Positions 1 through 11,265 of a stretch of 64,000 bases of DNA are shown one piece after another. This DNA comes from Rhodeus uyekii. Taxonomy: Eukaryota; Chordata; Actinopteri; Cypriniformes; Acheilognathidae. The translations under genes and the position numbers were made by a program. The stretch's first letter is position 1. Every line of letters starts with the position of its first letter. The notes beneath the pieces were generated by a model that was not told the origin of the DNA, ran no database searches, and saw nothing but the letters and a program-made list of their open reading frames with translations. The stretch lies in the NCBI GenBank assembly GCA_037043235.1, contig JAWRVZ010000095.1:939001-1003000 (forward strand), read 5' to 3'.

Positions 1-90
1 TGCAGTATTTATCAGCATTTATTTAAATACACAGAAAACATAGTTAAGAAAGATTTTTTTTATTATATATATATATATTATAACACTTAA
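1..90. other. AT-rich flank before the first C element
   Basis: This stretch is outside the shared C sequence: the three C copies become alike only from the TAACTAGATAG at 91. It contains a short TA run near 64-79 and no gene. It may be host flank or another repeat. Confidence 0.5.
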
Positions 91-336
91 TAACTAGATA
101 GAGGAAGTTTATGATATAAACTTCAGTTGGCTTGAGAAAGCCTAGCCTGAAAGTTAAATTTATTTGTAAAAGCTTAAAAAGTTTTGAAAGTTTACAGATG
201 GATAGATGGAAAGAATTAGATCTTGAGCATATATACTCTTGTTAGTTATTGCCTTGCGTTGTTTCTAGGCAGTTACTAAGGTGTCGTTATGTTCTTTGAT
301 CATAATTTAATCTTTAATCAATTGATGATCAATTTT

Positions 337-482
337 GCTAGCAAGATTTAATGTTAATTATCTTGTTGCTAGCAAGATTTAGTATGAATTCCGAAGTCAT
401 TAGCAACATTTAACATAAATAAGCATGTTGCTGGCAAGAATTTGCTGAATTAGCATATTGTTAGCAAGATTTATCGTTAATT
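337..482 (+). repeat. Cluster of GCTAGCAAGATTTA-like motifs in C1
   Basis: Related motifs start at about 337, 368, 400, 430 and 469, spaced 30-40 bp, with GCTAGCAAGATTTA in the first two and degenerate forms after. The same cluster recurs in C2 (about 3324-3470) and C3 (about 62955-63100), so it is part of the element. Confidence 0.75.
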
Positions 483-637
483 AGCTTAAAAAGTTTTGAG
501 AGTTTAAACTTAAAAATAAGTTATAATTATGCTTTTTGATCCCCAAAGTGTTGGAAAATTGTAATTAGTTTAAAAAAATGTTTACGGTTTAATTACATCC
601 TTGGCTTTTAACGGTCAGTTTTCACTAATGCGAAAAA

Positions 638-762
638 TACTTTGTTTAATTTCTATTTTAAAGCTGTAATTAAGCATTATTAGTATAGGCTAATCACTTT
701 CAAAAGAGACTGCAGTTACACTGCATGTATATGTAGCCTTTTATATATACTAAATAGATGTG

Positions 763-800
<38 letters not shown>

Positions 801-808
801 GTATAGAG

Positions 809-857
<49 letters not shown>

Positions 858-1001
858 ACTGTGAATAATACTTTGTTTTATTTCTATTTTAAAGCTGTAA
901 TTAAGCATTATTAATATAGGCTAATCACTTTCAAAAGAGACTGCAGTTACACCACAGTTACACTATATGTAGCCTTTTATATATACTAAATAGATGTGTG
1001 T

Positions 1002-1045
<44 letters not shown>

Positions 1046-1190
1046 GGTACTGTGATACTGTGAATAATACTTTGTTTTATTTCTATTTTAAAGATGTAAT
1101 TAAGCATTATTTATGTAGTCTTACCACTTTCAAAACAGACAGCAGTTACACTGCATGTATATGGAGCCCTTTATATTTACAATATAGATG
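638..1190 (+). repeat. Three tandem ~170-bp modules with TA/GT microsatellites in C1
   Basis: Modules begin with AATACTTTGTTT near 638, 868 and 1067. Each continues through a TGTAATTAAGCATTATT segment to a GTAGCC or GGAGCC near its end. The first two end in TA/GT microsatellites (about 760-855 and 1000-1038). Counterparts begin near 3624, 3877 and 4119 in C2 and near 63255, 63490 and 63686 in C3. Small open frames here are translated microsatellite. Confidence 0.8.
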
Positions 1191-1195
1191 TAGAT
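1191..1195. repeat. Target-site duplication of the solo LTR (left copy; right copy 1530-1534)
   Basis: TAGAT occurs directly before and after the LTR. Removing the LTR and one copy restores the sequence seen in C2. Confidence 0.85.
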
Positions 1196-1529
1196 TGTCA
1201 CGTTTATGTTAGTTTTCACCCTGGACTCTTAGTTTACCTTGTCTGTGTCACATGTTCCCCGTTCCTGATCTCACCTCACCCAGTTCCCATTAGCACTTAT
1301 CAGTCACAGGTGTTTTGTGTTTCTGTTAATCATAGTCAGTATTTAAGTTCTCCATGTTCACTCCCCTGTTGTCGATTGTTAATGTTATGTTCCCTAGTCG
1401 TGTGTGGATGTTATTTCTGTTGAGTTTGCACCATCGCGTGCTTTTGTTTTTGTTATTGAATAAAGTGTTTACTTGCATATCTGGCTCCGCGTATGCTCCG
1501 CATCGCACACGATCCTGCGCCTTGTGACA
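1196..1529 (+). mobile_element. Solo LTR of a Ty3/gypsy-like retrotransposon
   Basis: A 334-bp insertion present in C1 and absent from C2 and C3. It begins TGTCAC and ends GTGACA, as expected for TG...CA LTR termini, and is flanked by the 5-bp direct repeat TAGAT (1191-1195 and 1530-1534). The uninterrupted site in C2 near 4247-4255 has TAGAT once. Inside are a TATA-like TATTTAA (1340-1346) and an AATAAA signal (1459-1464) about 65 bp before the 3' end, the usual LTR order. No internal retroviral region is present, so it is a recombined solo LTR. Strand follows the TATA-to-AATAAA order. The gypsy assignment rests on similarity to fish LTRs as I recall them, not on a search. Confidence 0.85.
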
Positions 1530-1566
1530 TAGATAGATATGCATGTATGTGTGTGAATAAATTTAC

Positions 1567-1586
1567 GCGCTATAAATAAACGTAGG
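1567..1586 (+). repeat. GCGCTATAAATAAACGTAGG motif, repeated at 2303-2322
   Basis: A 20-nt motif containing TATAAATA occurs twice in C1, each time followed after some 30-50 bp by GGAGGACGCGCGT. The same pair is present in C2. The TATAAATA is a possible TATA box, but no initiator or transcript evidence is visible. Confidence 0.5.
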
Positions 1587-1664
1587 CGCTTAGTCGTGGA
1601 CGCGCGAATGCGGGAGGACGCGCGTATATGGAGCCTCTAATACATACTTTTTAGATGTATATGT

Positions 1665-1994
1665 AAATCCTTCCTTCATGGGAAACAAACTTAAATATTA
1701 GTATTTTTAAAATAATTCCTGCTAAAGTACAATGAGGAGAGTAATGCAGTTTTTTCTAATCTCAAGCAGTTTTCAGATTGACTCGATCTGCCATGTCAGA
1801 CTTCAGTTCAACACGGCAATTATAGCAGATAAAGGAATCAACGCAATGTAATATTTGTATAAAGCCTTCCTCCATGGGAAACAAAATAACTTAAATATTA
1901 GTATTTTTTAAATAATTCCTGCTCAAGTAATGCAGCAGAGTAATGCAGTTTTTTTAAATCTCAAGCAGTTTACAGTTTGAATCGATCTTCCATC
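1665..1994 (+). repeat. Two tandem ~190-bp modules in C1
   Basis: Both modules contain CTTCCTCCATGGGAAACAAA-like sequence, then AAATATTAGTATTTTT, a TAATGCAG stretch and a CTCAAGCAGTTT segment ending near GATCTGCCAT or GATCTTCCAT. They start near 1665 and 1860. The matching pair in C2 starts near 4380 and 4575. No gene is seen. Confidence 0.7.
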
Positions 1995-3750
1995 GTTTTT
2001 GCATCCTTTTAAATACCTTATTTCATTTATTGTTTAAGTGTTCACAAAACATCGATCTATCAGCGAATCTGCTCAGGAAGCGCGTTTGAACTCGAGAACA
2101 GGAGTCAGACTTTAGTTAAAAGCAGATAAAAGAATTAACACAATGTAACTATATACTCAAGAATTAGTTATAAATAACTTTGACTGTTAGACGCTGCATT
2201 TGAAGAGAGTCAGCGCGCGCTGCTCAGGGAAGCCTTTTTACATGTGTCTTCCCCATGAACACACAGCGAGAGTCAGAATTCGGCAATAAAGTACATAAAT
2301 GAGCGCTATAAATAAACGTAGGTGCTTAGACGGTTATGCGTTGGCGCGAGTCCAGGAGGACGCGCGTTTAAACTTCACTTACCTTCCCCATAGTAATGTA
2401 CTCCGTTGCCGAGTAAAGACGAATGAGAGTCAGAATTTGGCCATATAAGTGCATAAATCTTCAAGGAAACACGCTGCAGCGGTTACTTGATAATCGGAAA
2501 CAATTTCCGTTTGATCATAAACTCTCTCACATAAATCTATTTTAGGAGATTATGATCTCTCTCTCCAGCAGTAATGGCGTCTTTGAAAAGCTTTGAGGCT
2601 TTGAATTGCAGCGCTCTGATTCGTTCAAACTTCAGTGCTCTCACTGACAGGGGTGTAATTTTGTGATATTATGAATGTAAAATAGAGAGATTTAACTTAC
2701 TAATTAAAGTAAAAAATCGATTGTAGACCTGCAAGTTTTTTTTCAGGATTTAAAAAAATAAAATGCATGCCCATTGGAATGGACATGTTCACACATACTG
2801 TATTGAAATGTATTATATATCAGGTGTAATGTTGTGATGTTACCAACAGATGGAGTGGACGCTCTATCTAAAATTCAGTTTTCACTTCATTAGTGAAAGT
2901 CTATGGAGATTTTATGACTTTAATCTTCAGTTTTATCAAAAATCATAAGTCTGATCAGTCTGAAAAGGGATAGCAACTCAAGTCAGAACAGGTCTGAAGT
3001 CTGAGCAGAGTTTAGTGGTTGTAGCTTTAAAGCTCTAGGAGGAGATGCATTGAGAATTTTAGGTAAGAAGAATAATAATAACTAGATAGAGGAAGTTTAT
3101 GATATAAACTTCAGTTGGCTTGAGAAAGCCTAGCCTGAAAGTTAAATTTATTTGTAAAAGCTTAAAAAGTTTTGAAAGTTTACAGATGGATAGATGGAAA
3201 GAATTAGATCTTGAGCATATATACTCTTGTTAGTTATTGCCTTGCGTTGTTTCTAGGCAGTTACTAAGGTGTCGTTATGTTCTTTGATCATAATTTAATC
3301 TTTAATCAATTGATGATCAATTTTGCTAGCAAGATTTAATGTTAATTATCTTGTTGCTAGCAAGATTTAGTATGAATTCCGAAGTCATTAGCAACATTTA
3401 ACATAAATAAGCATGTTGCTGGCAAGAATTTGCTGAATTAGCATATTGTTAGCAAGATTTATCGTTAATTAGCTTGAAAAGTTTTGAGAGTTTAAACTTA
3501 AAAATAAGTTATAATTATGCTTTTTGATCCTCAAAGTGTTGGAAAATTGTAATTAGTTTATAAAAATGTTTACGGTTTAATTACATCCTTGGCTTTTAAC
3601 GGTCAGTTTTCACTAATGCAAAAAATACTTTGTTTAATTTCTATTTTAAAGCTGTAATTAAGCATTATTAGTATAGGCTAATCACTTTCAAAAGAGACTG
3701 CAGTTACACTGCATGTATATGTAGCCTTTTATATATACTAAATAGATGTG

Positions 3751-3757
<7 letters not shown>

Positions 3758-3806
<49 letters not shown>

Positions 3807-3814
3807 GTATAGAG

Positions 3815-3865
<51 letters not shown>
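3758..3865. repeat. (TA)n-(GT)n-(TA)n compound microsatellite
   Basis: A TA tract, then AATATGTATAGAGG, a GT run (about 3815-3829) and a second TA tract. The same compound order is found in C1 at 770-855 and C3 at 63385-63478. Confidence 0.9.
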
Positions 3866-3867
<2 letters not shown>

Positions 3868-4012
3868 ACTGTGAATAATACTTTGTTTTATTTCTATTTT
3901 AAAGCTGTAATTAAGCATTATTAATATAGGCTAATCACTTTCAAAAGAGACTGCAGTTACACCACAGTTACACTATATGTAGCCTTTTATATATACGAAA
4001 TAGATGTGTGTG

Positions 4013-4018
<6 letters not shown>

Positions 4019-4092
<74 letters not shown>
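4019..4092. repeat. (TA)n microsatellite
   Basis: About 37 uninterrupted TA units inside C2. C1 has only about 15 at the same place (1009-1038) and C3 about 14 (63632-63660), so this tract is length-variable among otherwise near-identical copies. Confidence 0.95.
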
Positions 4093-4099
<7 letters not shown>

Positions 4100-5803
4100 G
4101 GTACTGTGATACTGTGAATAATACTTTGTTTTATTTCTATTTTAAAGATGTAATTAAGCATTATTTATGTAGTCTTACCACTTTCAAAACAGACAGCAGT
4201 TACACTGAATGTATATGGAGCCCTTTATATTTACAATATAAATGTAGATAGATATGCATGTATGTGTGTGAATAGATTTAGGCGCTATAAATAAACGTAG
4301 GCGTTTAGGCGTGGACGCGCGAATGCGGGAGGACGCGCGTATATGGAGCCTCTAATACATACTTTTTAGATGTATATGTAAATCCTTCCTTCATGGTAAA
4401 TAAACTTAAATATTAGTATTTTTAAAATAATTCCTGCTAAAGTACAATGAGGAGAGTAATGCAGTTTTTTCTAATCTCAAGCAGTTTTCAGATTGACTCG
4501 ATCTGCCATGTCAGACTTCAGTTCAACACGGCAATTATAGCAGATAAAGGAATCAACGCAATGTAATATTTGTATAAAGCCTTCCTCCATGGGAAACAAA
4601 ATAACTTAAATATTAGTATTTTTTAAATAATTCCTGCTCATGTAATGCAGCAGAGTAATGCAGTTTTTTTTAATCTCAAGCAGTTTACAGTTTGAATCGA
4701 TCTGCCATCGTTTTTGCATCCTTTAAAATACCTTATTTCATTTATTGTTTAAGTGTTCACAAAACATCGATCTATCAGCGAATCTGCTCAGGAAGCGCGT
4801 TTGAACTCGAGAACAGGAGTCAGACTTTAGTTAAAAGCAGATAAAAGAATTAACACAATGTAACTATATACTCAAGAATTAGTTATAAATAACTTTGACT
4901 GTTAGACGCTGCATTTGAAGAGAGTCAGCGCGCGCGCTGCTCAGGGAAGCCTTTTTACATGCGTCTTCCCCGTGAACACACGAGCGAGAGTCAGAATTCG
5001 GCAATAAAGTACATAAATGAGCGCTATAAATAAACGTAGGTGCTTAGACGGTTATGCTTTGGCGCGAGTCCAGGAGGACGCGCGTTTAAACTTCACCTAC
5101 CTTCCCCATAGTAATGTACTCCTTTGCCGAGTAAAGACGAATGAGAGTCAGAATTTGGCCATATAAGTGCATAAATCTTCAAGGAAACACGCTGCAGCGG
5201 TTACTTGATAATCGGAAACAATTTCCGTTTGATCATAAACTCTCTCACATAAATCTATTTTAGGAGATTATGATCTCTCTCTCCAGCAGTAATGGCGTCT
5301 TTGAAAAGCTTTGAGGCTTTGAATTGCAGCGCTCTGATTCGTTCAAACTTCAGTGCTCTCACTGACAGGGGTGTAATTTTGTGATATTATGAATGTAAAA
5401 TAGAGAGATTTAACTTACTAATTAAAGTAAAAAATCGATTGTAGACCTGCAAGTTTTTTTTCAGGATTTAAAAAAATAAAATGCATGCCCATTGGAATGG
5501 ACATGTTCACACATACTGTATTGAAATGTATTATATATCAGGTGTAATGTTGTGATGTTACCAACAGATGGAGTGGACGCTCTATCTAAAATTCAGTTTT
5601 CACTTCATTAGTGAAAGTCTATGGAGATTTTATGACTTTAATCTTCAGTTTTATCAAAAATCATAAGTCTGATCAGTCTGAAAAGGGATAGCAACTCAAG
5701 TCAGAACAGGTCTGAAGTCTGAGCAGAGTTTAGTGGTTGTAGCTTTAAAGCTCTAGGAGGAGATGCATTGAGAATTTTAGGTAAGAAGAATAATAATAAT
5801 AAA

Positions 5804-7949
5804 TATAGCTGCAAGCAGCAATGACCGGGGTTCAAACGTAGCAGGACCATCTGAGCTGTCATGACGGTTTGTGGTCAATCTGACTAGTTCTCCTAATGTG
5901 CACAGTTCTGTGAAGTTTCTACTTTGTGTAAACAATGTATAGACATCTTTCAAAGATGTTCAGAATGAGAAGATCAAATGATATTGACATTGTGAACTGA
6001 ACATATGAACTGTTATGTCGGTCTATGTCAATCTGACTTGTTCTCCACATAAACAGAGCTTTATGAAGTTTCTAGTTTGTGTAAATGATATATAGACGTT
6101 ACAAAAAAATTTCAGTATGGGAAGATCTATCAAATGATAACAATGTGGATATGTTTAACACTACACGTCATATCATTTGAACTGTTATGACCTTTTTTGT
6201 CAATCTGACTAGTTTTCCTAATGAGCACAGTTCTGTGAAGTTTCTACTCTGTGCAAACAATGAATAGACATCTTTCAAAGATGTTCAGACTGAGAAGAAT
6301 AAATGATATTAATATTGTGAACTGAACATCTGAACTGTTCTGTCGGTTTATGTCAGTCTATGTCAATCTGAGTTGTTCTCCACATAAAAAGATTTTCTAG
6401 CCTGATGGTGCCTCTTGTGGACAAAAGTAGTATTACAGCTTTTCTAAGATTTTAAAATGTAGATCATTTGTAATTTATTGTGAGCCCTATGAGCATCAGA
6501 AATACATGAGACCTGACACATTTCTTCAAAATGACTTGTTCTTAACATGTTCACAGATCTGTGACGTTTCTCTTGTGGACAAAACTAGTATTACAGCTTT
6601 TCTAAGATTTTAAAATGTAGATGGTTTATAATTTATTGTGAGCCGTACGAGCATCAGAAATACATGAAACCTCACAAGTTTCTTCATAATGTCTGGTTCT
6701 TAACATTTACACAGTTTTGTGAAGTTTCTTGTTTTTGGACAAGATATATAGACATTTTAATCACAATAGGCCAAATCAGAAATATATGAAAAATTGTATC
6801 TGCTGAACGGTTTAACTAATCGAAAATCCTTTGACAACTTTTTGCCTTGAGTGTCCCTAGATGATGCATGTGAATTTTCAAGACAGTGAGATTGACGGCC
6901 TATGACGAGTTCGAAAAATTTGAAATTTCAAAAATCTCCAATATTTCGCAAACAATTTGATTGACAGCAGTGGTTCTTGAGGCAAAGTTGTTCAGTATGA
7001 GGAGATCTATCAGATGATATCAATATTTTGTGGATGCGTGAAACACCACGTGAGTAAAGACGCAAAAAACTCGTTAGCGCCAACTAGTGACCGATTTTCT
7101 TCAAAATTCTGACAGACCACTAGGGCTCTGAGTCAAACTCGCCCATCGAGTTTCGTTCCGATCAACCTTCGTTAAGCTAGTCTAATTGATGCTCAAAGTT
7201 CATTGGCCGATGACGGTCATGTTTTTTGAGATACACCAATGTCCTCATAGACCATGATGGACCCTTGGACAAAGACCGTGCATGACAAGTCTCAGGTCAA
7301 TTGGACTAACATGTGACCCTGTACAGGTGATTGAGTGTTTTTTTCGCAATATAGCGCCACCAAGTGGTCAATCATCGCAGTTTTTTTGGTGTGACCACAA
7401 ATTGAGCTTATACATGACTATGTGAAGTTTGGTGAGATTATCTCTTTGCGTTCCAGAGCTATTACGATTTTAGCAAAAGTGTCTCCGCCTTATGCGAACG
7501 TTTTATTGTCTTGTTGCAAGCGTGAATCACCGATCAAAATTCCTTTGACAACTTTTGGTCATGAGAGTCTCTAGATGATGCGTGTGAAATTTTGCGTGAT
7601 TTGGACAAACGGCCTATGAGGAGTTCGAAAAAAGTTTTTTTCAGAAAATTCAAAATGGCGGAAAATTTTTATAGGCGGAAATGAAATCGGAGATATACAT
7701 TTTCTAAGTCTTGAGCCAAGGATTCCAGAGATATAAGACACTTGAGTGTACGACAAACGGTTTACGAGTTACGAGCGTGTACGCGTTTGTAGTCGCTGTA
7801 GCGCCACCTATTGCCCGATTTGCGTCATATTTTGATACGTTCTCCCCAAATTGAGACCTACCATCTGACCAACTTTCAAGTCTCTAGACCTTACGGTTTG
7901 GTCTGCACGAGACGCATTACGGCAGAAGAATAATAATAATAATAATAAA
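5804..7949 (+). mobile_element. B element copy 1 (B1), body only; its tail lies at 62598-62645
   Basis: Non-coding repeat of about 2.1 kb. The head is TATAGCTGCAAGCAGC, then the key GGGGTTCAAACG at 5827-5838. The 5' half consists of diverged modules of about 160 bp around GTCAATCTGACT, TTCTGTGAAGTTTCTAC and an ACATCTTT/AAAGATGT inverted repeat (5943-5959). The 3' half shares a core with A bodies: GGACAAACGGCCTATGAGG, GAGTTCGAAAAA, then TTCAAAATGGCGGAAAATTT. It ends in AAT repeats (about 7927-7949) that run straight into an A head, with no B tail. The unpaired B tail at 62598-62645 is the inferred missing end. Confidence 0.85.
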
Positions 7950-8444
7950 TATAGCTGCTAGCAGCCATCACGGGGCCAAGCGCAAGGAGGGCATTAAATG
8001 TCATGCCGACATGGCTGGCATCATCAGACCAACGGCAGTAAAAATCTAAAGACATTTCAATATGGCTTAAGTCTAAATGGCTGAAAAACCAACAATACGG
8101 TCTTTAGCAATTCGATTTAATGGTTTATCGCATTCAACCAACAGGCAGCGCTGTAACCAAATTGTACTGTGTGGTACATTGAGAGTGTGGTGACATTGAC
8201 ACATGCAAAGTTTGCTTTCAATTGGGTAAACCATTGCTGACAGAGCACTAAAGTCATGTGTTTGTTAAACATAGCATCTTATAAGAAAAATCGAAATGGC
8301 AGACGCTCAAAAGGGCCGATATGGGAATATTTGGTATCACAGGACTCGGCATGACCCACTGGATCTAAAGAGACCAGTTTCATGATTTTTGGCCAAAGGG
8401 TTCAGAAGTTATAAGCAAAAAAGTCAGTTTTTGATAACTCCTGA

Positions 8445-8458
8445 CCACTAGGGGGCAC
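8445..8458 (+). promoter_or_regulatory. CTCF-consensus-like motif (representative of an array)
   Basis: CCACTAGGGGGCAC fits the vertebrate CTCF core CCASYAGRKGGCRS at every position. Further copies start at 9547, 10656, 11888, 13013, 14576, 15286, 16469, 17191, 18284, 19006, 20108, 21212 and 21934, and continue through the array with one per short A unit and usually two per long unit, all in + orientation. Match to consensus is seen; binding is not known. Confidence 0.5.
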
Positions 8459-8736
8459 AGCGCCAAAACTCTGCAGGTAGCCTCACACAATGATTGACAT
8501 AATACACACCTAGTTTGGTCAGAAAAGGCTAATGCATTGCGGAGATAAAGCCTCAATTTCATTTTGGCGACTTTTACCTCGGATTCTTTCGCGAGTTATT
8601 CGTAAACGGTTTGACATATCAACTTTCTTTGGATATCGTTTTGTCCACAATGTCTGGAGATGATGTGGTTCAATTTTCGTGAAAATCTGACGAACGGCCT
8701 AGGAGGAGTTCGACAAAGTAGGTTTTTCATAAAATT

Positions 8737-8748
8737 CAAAATGGCGGG
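8737..8748 (+). promoter_or_regulatory. YY1-like motif CAAAATGGCGGG (representative)
   Basis: Resembles the YY1 core AAATGGCGGC. It recurs in the core of almost every A unit and, as CAAAATGGCGGA, in B units. Related CAAAATGGCCGA pairs about 17 bp apart lie elsewhere in the A modules. Consensus resemblance only. Confidence 0.35.
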
Positions 8749-8768
8749 AAAATTTTAATGACGGAAAA

Positions 8769-8776
8769 TGACGTCA
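8769..8776. promoter_or_regulatory. CRE palindrome TGACGTCA (representative of an array)
   Basis: The full cAMP response element palindrome, within ATGACGTCAT, lies 20-30 bp after CAAAATGGCGGG in nearly every A unit (for example 9871-9878 and 10980-10987). It is mutated in A10 (near 22258) and deleted in A13. Family B lacks it. Function is unproven. Confidence 0.45.
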
Positions 8777-9043
8777 TAGGGTGCAATCGAATCGTCTTGA
8801 GCCAAGGAATCAGTGGACAAAAGAATTTTGTTTCTAGGACATACGGTTCAAAAGTTATTTACGTAAACGTAAGTGCAACTTTGGACAGTTGGTGGCGGTA
8901 TAGAGATTGAGTTAGAGGCTTCAATTTTGCTATGGTCAATGATTGGACTGTCCTTTATGAGTGTGCCAACTTTTTTTCATTTTCCCGCTTACGGTTCTAT
9001 GGGCTGTCATAGACTTCAATGGCAGAAGAAAAAGAATAATAAA

Positions 9044-10151
9044 TATAGCTGCTAGCAGCCATCACGGGGCCAAGCGCAAGGAGGGCATTAAATGTCATGC
9101 CGACATGGCTGGCATCATCAGACCAACGGCAGTAAGAATCTAAAGAGATTTCAATATGACTTAAGTCTAAATGGCTGAAAAATCAACAATACGGTCTTTA
9201 GTATTTCGATTTAATGGTTTATCACATTCAACCAACAGGCAGCGCTGTAACCAAATTGTAGTGTCAATTCATGTGGTACATTGAGAGTGTGGTGACATTG
9301 ACACATGCAAAGTTTGCTTTCAATTGGGTAAACCATTGCTGACAGACCACTAAAGTCATGTGTTTGTTAAACATAGCATCTTATAAGAAAAATCGAAATG
9401 GCAGACGCTCAAAATGGCCGATATGGGAATATTTGGTATCACAGGACTCGGCATGACCCACTGGATCTAAAGAGACCAGTTTCATGATTTTTGGACAAAG
9501 CGTTCAGGAGTTATAATCAAAAATGACAGTTTTTCATATCTCCTGACCAGTAGGGGGCAGAGCGCCAAAACTCTGCAGGTAGCCTCAGACCATAATTGAC
9601 ATAACACACACCTAGTTTGGTCAGAAAAGGCAAATGCATTACGGAGATAAAGCCTCAATTTCATTTTAGCGACTATTACCTCAGATTCTTTTGTGAGTTA
9701 TTCGTAAATGGTTTGACGAACCAACTTCCTTTATATATCGTTTTGTCCACATTGTCTGGAGATGATGTGGTTCAATTTTCGTGAAAATCGGACGAACGGC
9801 CTAGGAGGAGTTCGAAAAAGTAGGTTTTTCATAAAATTCAAAATGGCGGGAAAATTTTCATGACGGAAAATGACGTCATAGGGTGCAATTGAATCGTCTT
9901 GAGCCAAGGAATCAGTGGACAAAAGAATTTTGTTTCTAGGACATACGGTTCAAAAGTTATTTACATAAACGTGAGTGCAACTTTGGACAGTTGGTGGCGC
10001 TTTAGAGATTGAGTTAGAGACTTCAATTTTGCTATGGTCAATGATTGGACTGTCCTTTATGAGTGTGCCAACTTTTTTTCATTTTCCCGCTTACGGTTCT
10101 ATGGGCTGTCATAGACTTCAATGGCAGAAGAAGAATAATAATAATAATAAA
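9044..10151 (+). mobile_element. A unit 2 (short)
   Basis: Almost identical to A units 4 and 9, sharing ACCAGTAGGGGGCAG (CTCF-like, 9547-9560), CCATAATTGAC and GCATTACGGAG. CRE palindrome at 9871-9878. The AAT tract is followed directly by the head of A unit 3, whereas unit 4 has a tail at the same place. Confidence 0.85.
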
Positions 10152-11265
10152 TATAGCTGCTAGCAGCCATCACGGGGCCAAGCGCAAGGAGGGCATTAAA
10201 TGTCATGCCGACATGGCTGGCATCATCAGACCAACAGCAGTAAGAATCTAAAGACATTTCAATATGACTTAAGTCTAAATGGCTGAAAAATCAACAATAG
10301 GGTCTTTAGTAATTCGATTTAATGGTTTATCACATTCAACCAACAGGCAGCGCTGTAACCACATTGTAGTGTCAATTCATGTGGTACATTGAGAGTGTGG
10401 TGACATTGACACATGCAAAGTTTGCTTTCAATTGGGTAAACCGTTGCTGACAGAGCACTAAAGTCATGTGTTTGTTAAACATAGAATCTTATAAGAAAAA
10501 TCGAAATGGCAGACGCTCAAAATGGCCGATATGGGAAAATTTGGTATCACAGGACTCGGCATGACCCACTGGATCTAAAGAGACCAGTTTCATGATTTTT
10601 GGCCAAAGGGTTCAGGAGTTATAAGCAAAAAAGTCAGTTTTTTAATATCTCCTGACCACTAGGGGGCAGAGCACCAAAACTCTGCAGGTAGCCTCAAACC
10701 ATGATTGACATAACACACACCTAGTTTGGTCAGAAAAGGCTAATGCATTGGGGAGATAAAGCCTCAATTTCATTTTGGCGACTTTTACCTCAGATTCTTT
10801 CACGAGTTATTCGTAAACGGTTTGACGAATCAACTTTGTTTATATATCGTTTTGTCAACATTGTCAGGAGATGATGTGGTTCAATTTTCGTGAACATCGG
10901 ACGAACGGCCTAGGAGGAGTTCGACAAAGTAGGTTTTTCATAAAATTCAAAATGGCGGGAAAATTTTCATGACGGAAAATGACGTCATAGGGTGCAATCG
11001 AATCGTCTTGAGCCAAGGAATCAGTGGACAAAAGAATTTTGTTTCTAGGACATACGGTTCAAAAGTTATTTACGTAAACGTGAGTGCAACTTTGGACAGT
11101 TGGTGGCGGTAGAGAGATTGAGTTAGAGACTTCAATTTTGCTATGGTCAATGATTAGACTCTCCTTTATGAGTGTGCCAACTTTTTTTCATTTTCCCGCT
11201 TACGGTTCTATGGGCTGTCATAGACTTCAATGGCAGAAGAAGAATAATAATAATAATAATAATAA
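10152..11265 (+). mobile_element. A unit 3 (short), complete with tail
   Basis: Near-identical to A unit 12, sharing CAACAGCAGTAAG and GGGTCTTTAGTAATTCG. CTCF-like motif at 10656-10669, CRE palindrome at 10980-10987. The body is followed by an AAT tract and then tail units (11266-11380). This is the uninterrupted counterpart of A12, which has B2 at the same point. Confidence 0.85.

Larger units (their letters stand above)
91..3078 (+). mobile_element. C element copy 1 (C1), non-coding, interrupted by a solo LTR
   Basis: The first of three copies of a repeat of about 2.7 kb without the LTR. The head starts TAACTAGATAG, then a perfect hairpin (GAAGTTTAT at 104-112, ATAAACTTC at 116-124), then the key AGTTGGCTTGAGAAAGCC at 125-142. 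The body holds a cluster of GCTAGCAAGATTTA-like motifs (337-480), three diverged modules of about 170 bp separated by TA/GT microsatellites, and two modules of about 190 bp. It ends in an AAT tract at 3070-3078 that runs directly into C2, so no C tail follows it. Compared with C2 it carries an extra 339 bp (LTR plus target duplication). Strand is assigned from the head-to-AAT direction. The family name is mine; no coding potential is seen. Confidence 0.85.
3079..5803 (+). mobile_element. C element copy 2 (C2), body only; its tail lies at 62667-62708
   Basis: Nearly identical to C1 but without the LTR. Head hairpin arms are at 3092-3100 and 3104-3112, and the key AGTTGGCTTGAGAAAGCC at 3113-3130. 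TA tracts are longer than in C1, especially at 4019-4092. The body ends GGTAAGAAG followed by AAT repeats (5787-5800), and the B1 head starts immediately at 5804. No C tail follows here. The only C tail in the window is at 62667-62708, just before C3, so I infer that C2 was split at its AAT tract. C2 shares several variants with C3 against C1. Confidence 0.85.
7950..9043 (+). mobile_element. A unit 1 (short, ~1.1 kb)
   Basis: Head TATAGCTGCTAGCAGC, then CATCACGG and the key region GGGGCCAAGCGC starting at 7972. The body has a CTCF-like CCACTAGGGGGCAC (8445-8458), the A core with CAAAATGGCGGG (8737-8748), and a CRE palindrome TGACGTCA (8769-8776). It ends with AGAAAAAGAATAAT and passes directly into the next head, with no tail. 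Confidence 0.85.

Noticed and set aside
2303..2322. TATAAATA as a gene promoter
   Set aside because: It lies inside a repeat module with no downstream open frame, splice pattern or polyadenylation context to support a gene.
3688..4251. Open frames with long Ile-Tyr runs
   Set aside because: Translated (TA)n microsatellite in C2; the equivalent frames in C1 and C3 differ in length with the repeat.
5825..5840. Pol III B box or tRNA-derived head in B (GGTTCAAACG)
   Set aside because: It fits GWTCRANNC except for the last base, there is no matching A box at the usual distance, and the sequence is better explained as the key pairing with the B tail.
9731..9922. Recurrent minus-strand open frames of 60-75 codons containing an FRTPPRPFV-like segment in A and B units
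   Set aside because: They lie in the shared non-coding core and recur because the DNA was copied. The A and B versions are offset by an indel upstream, stops appear at different points in sister copies, and no domain is recognisable.
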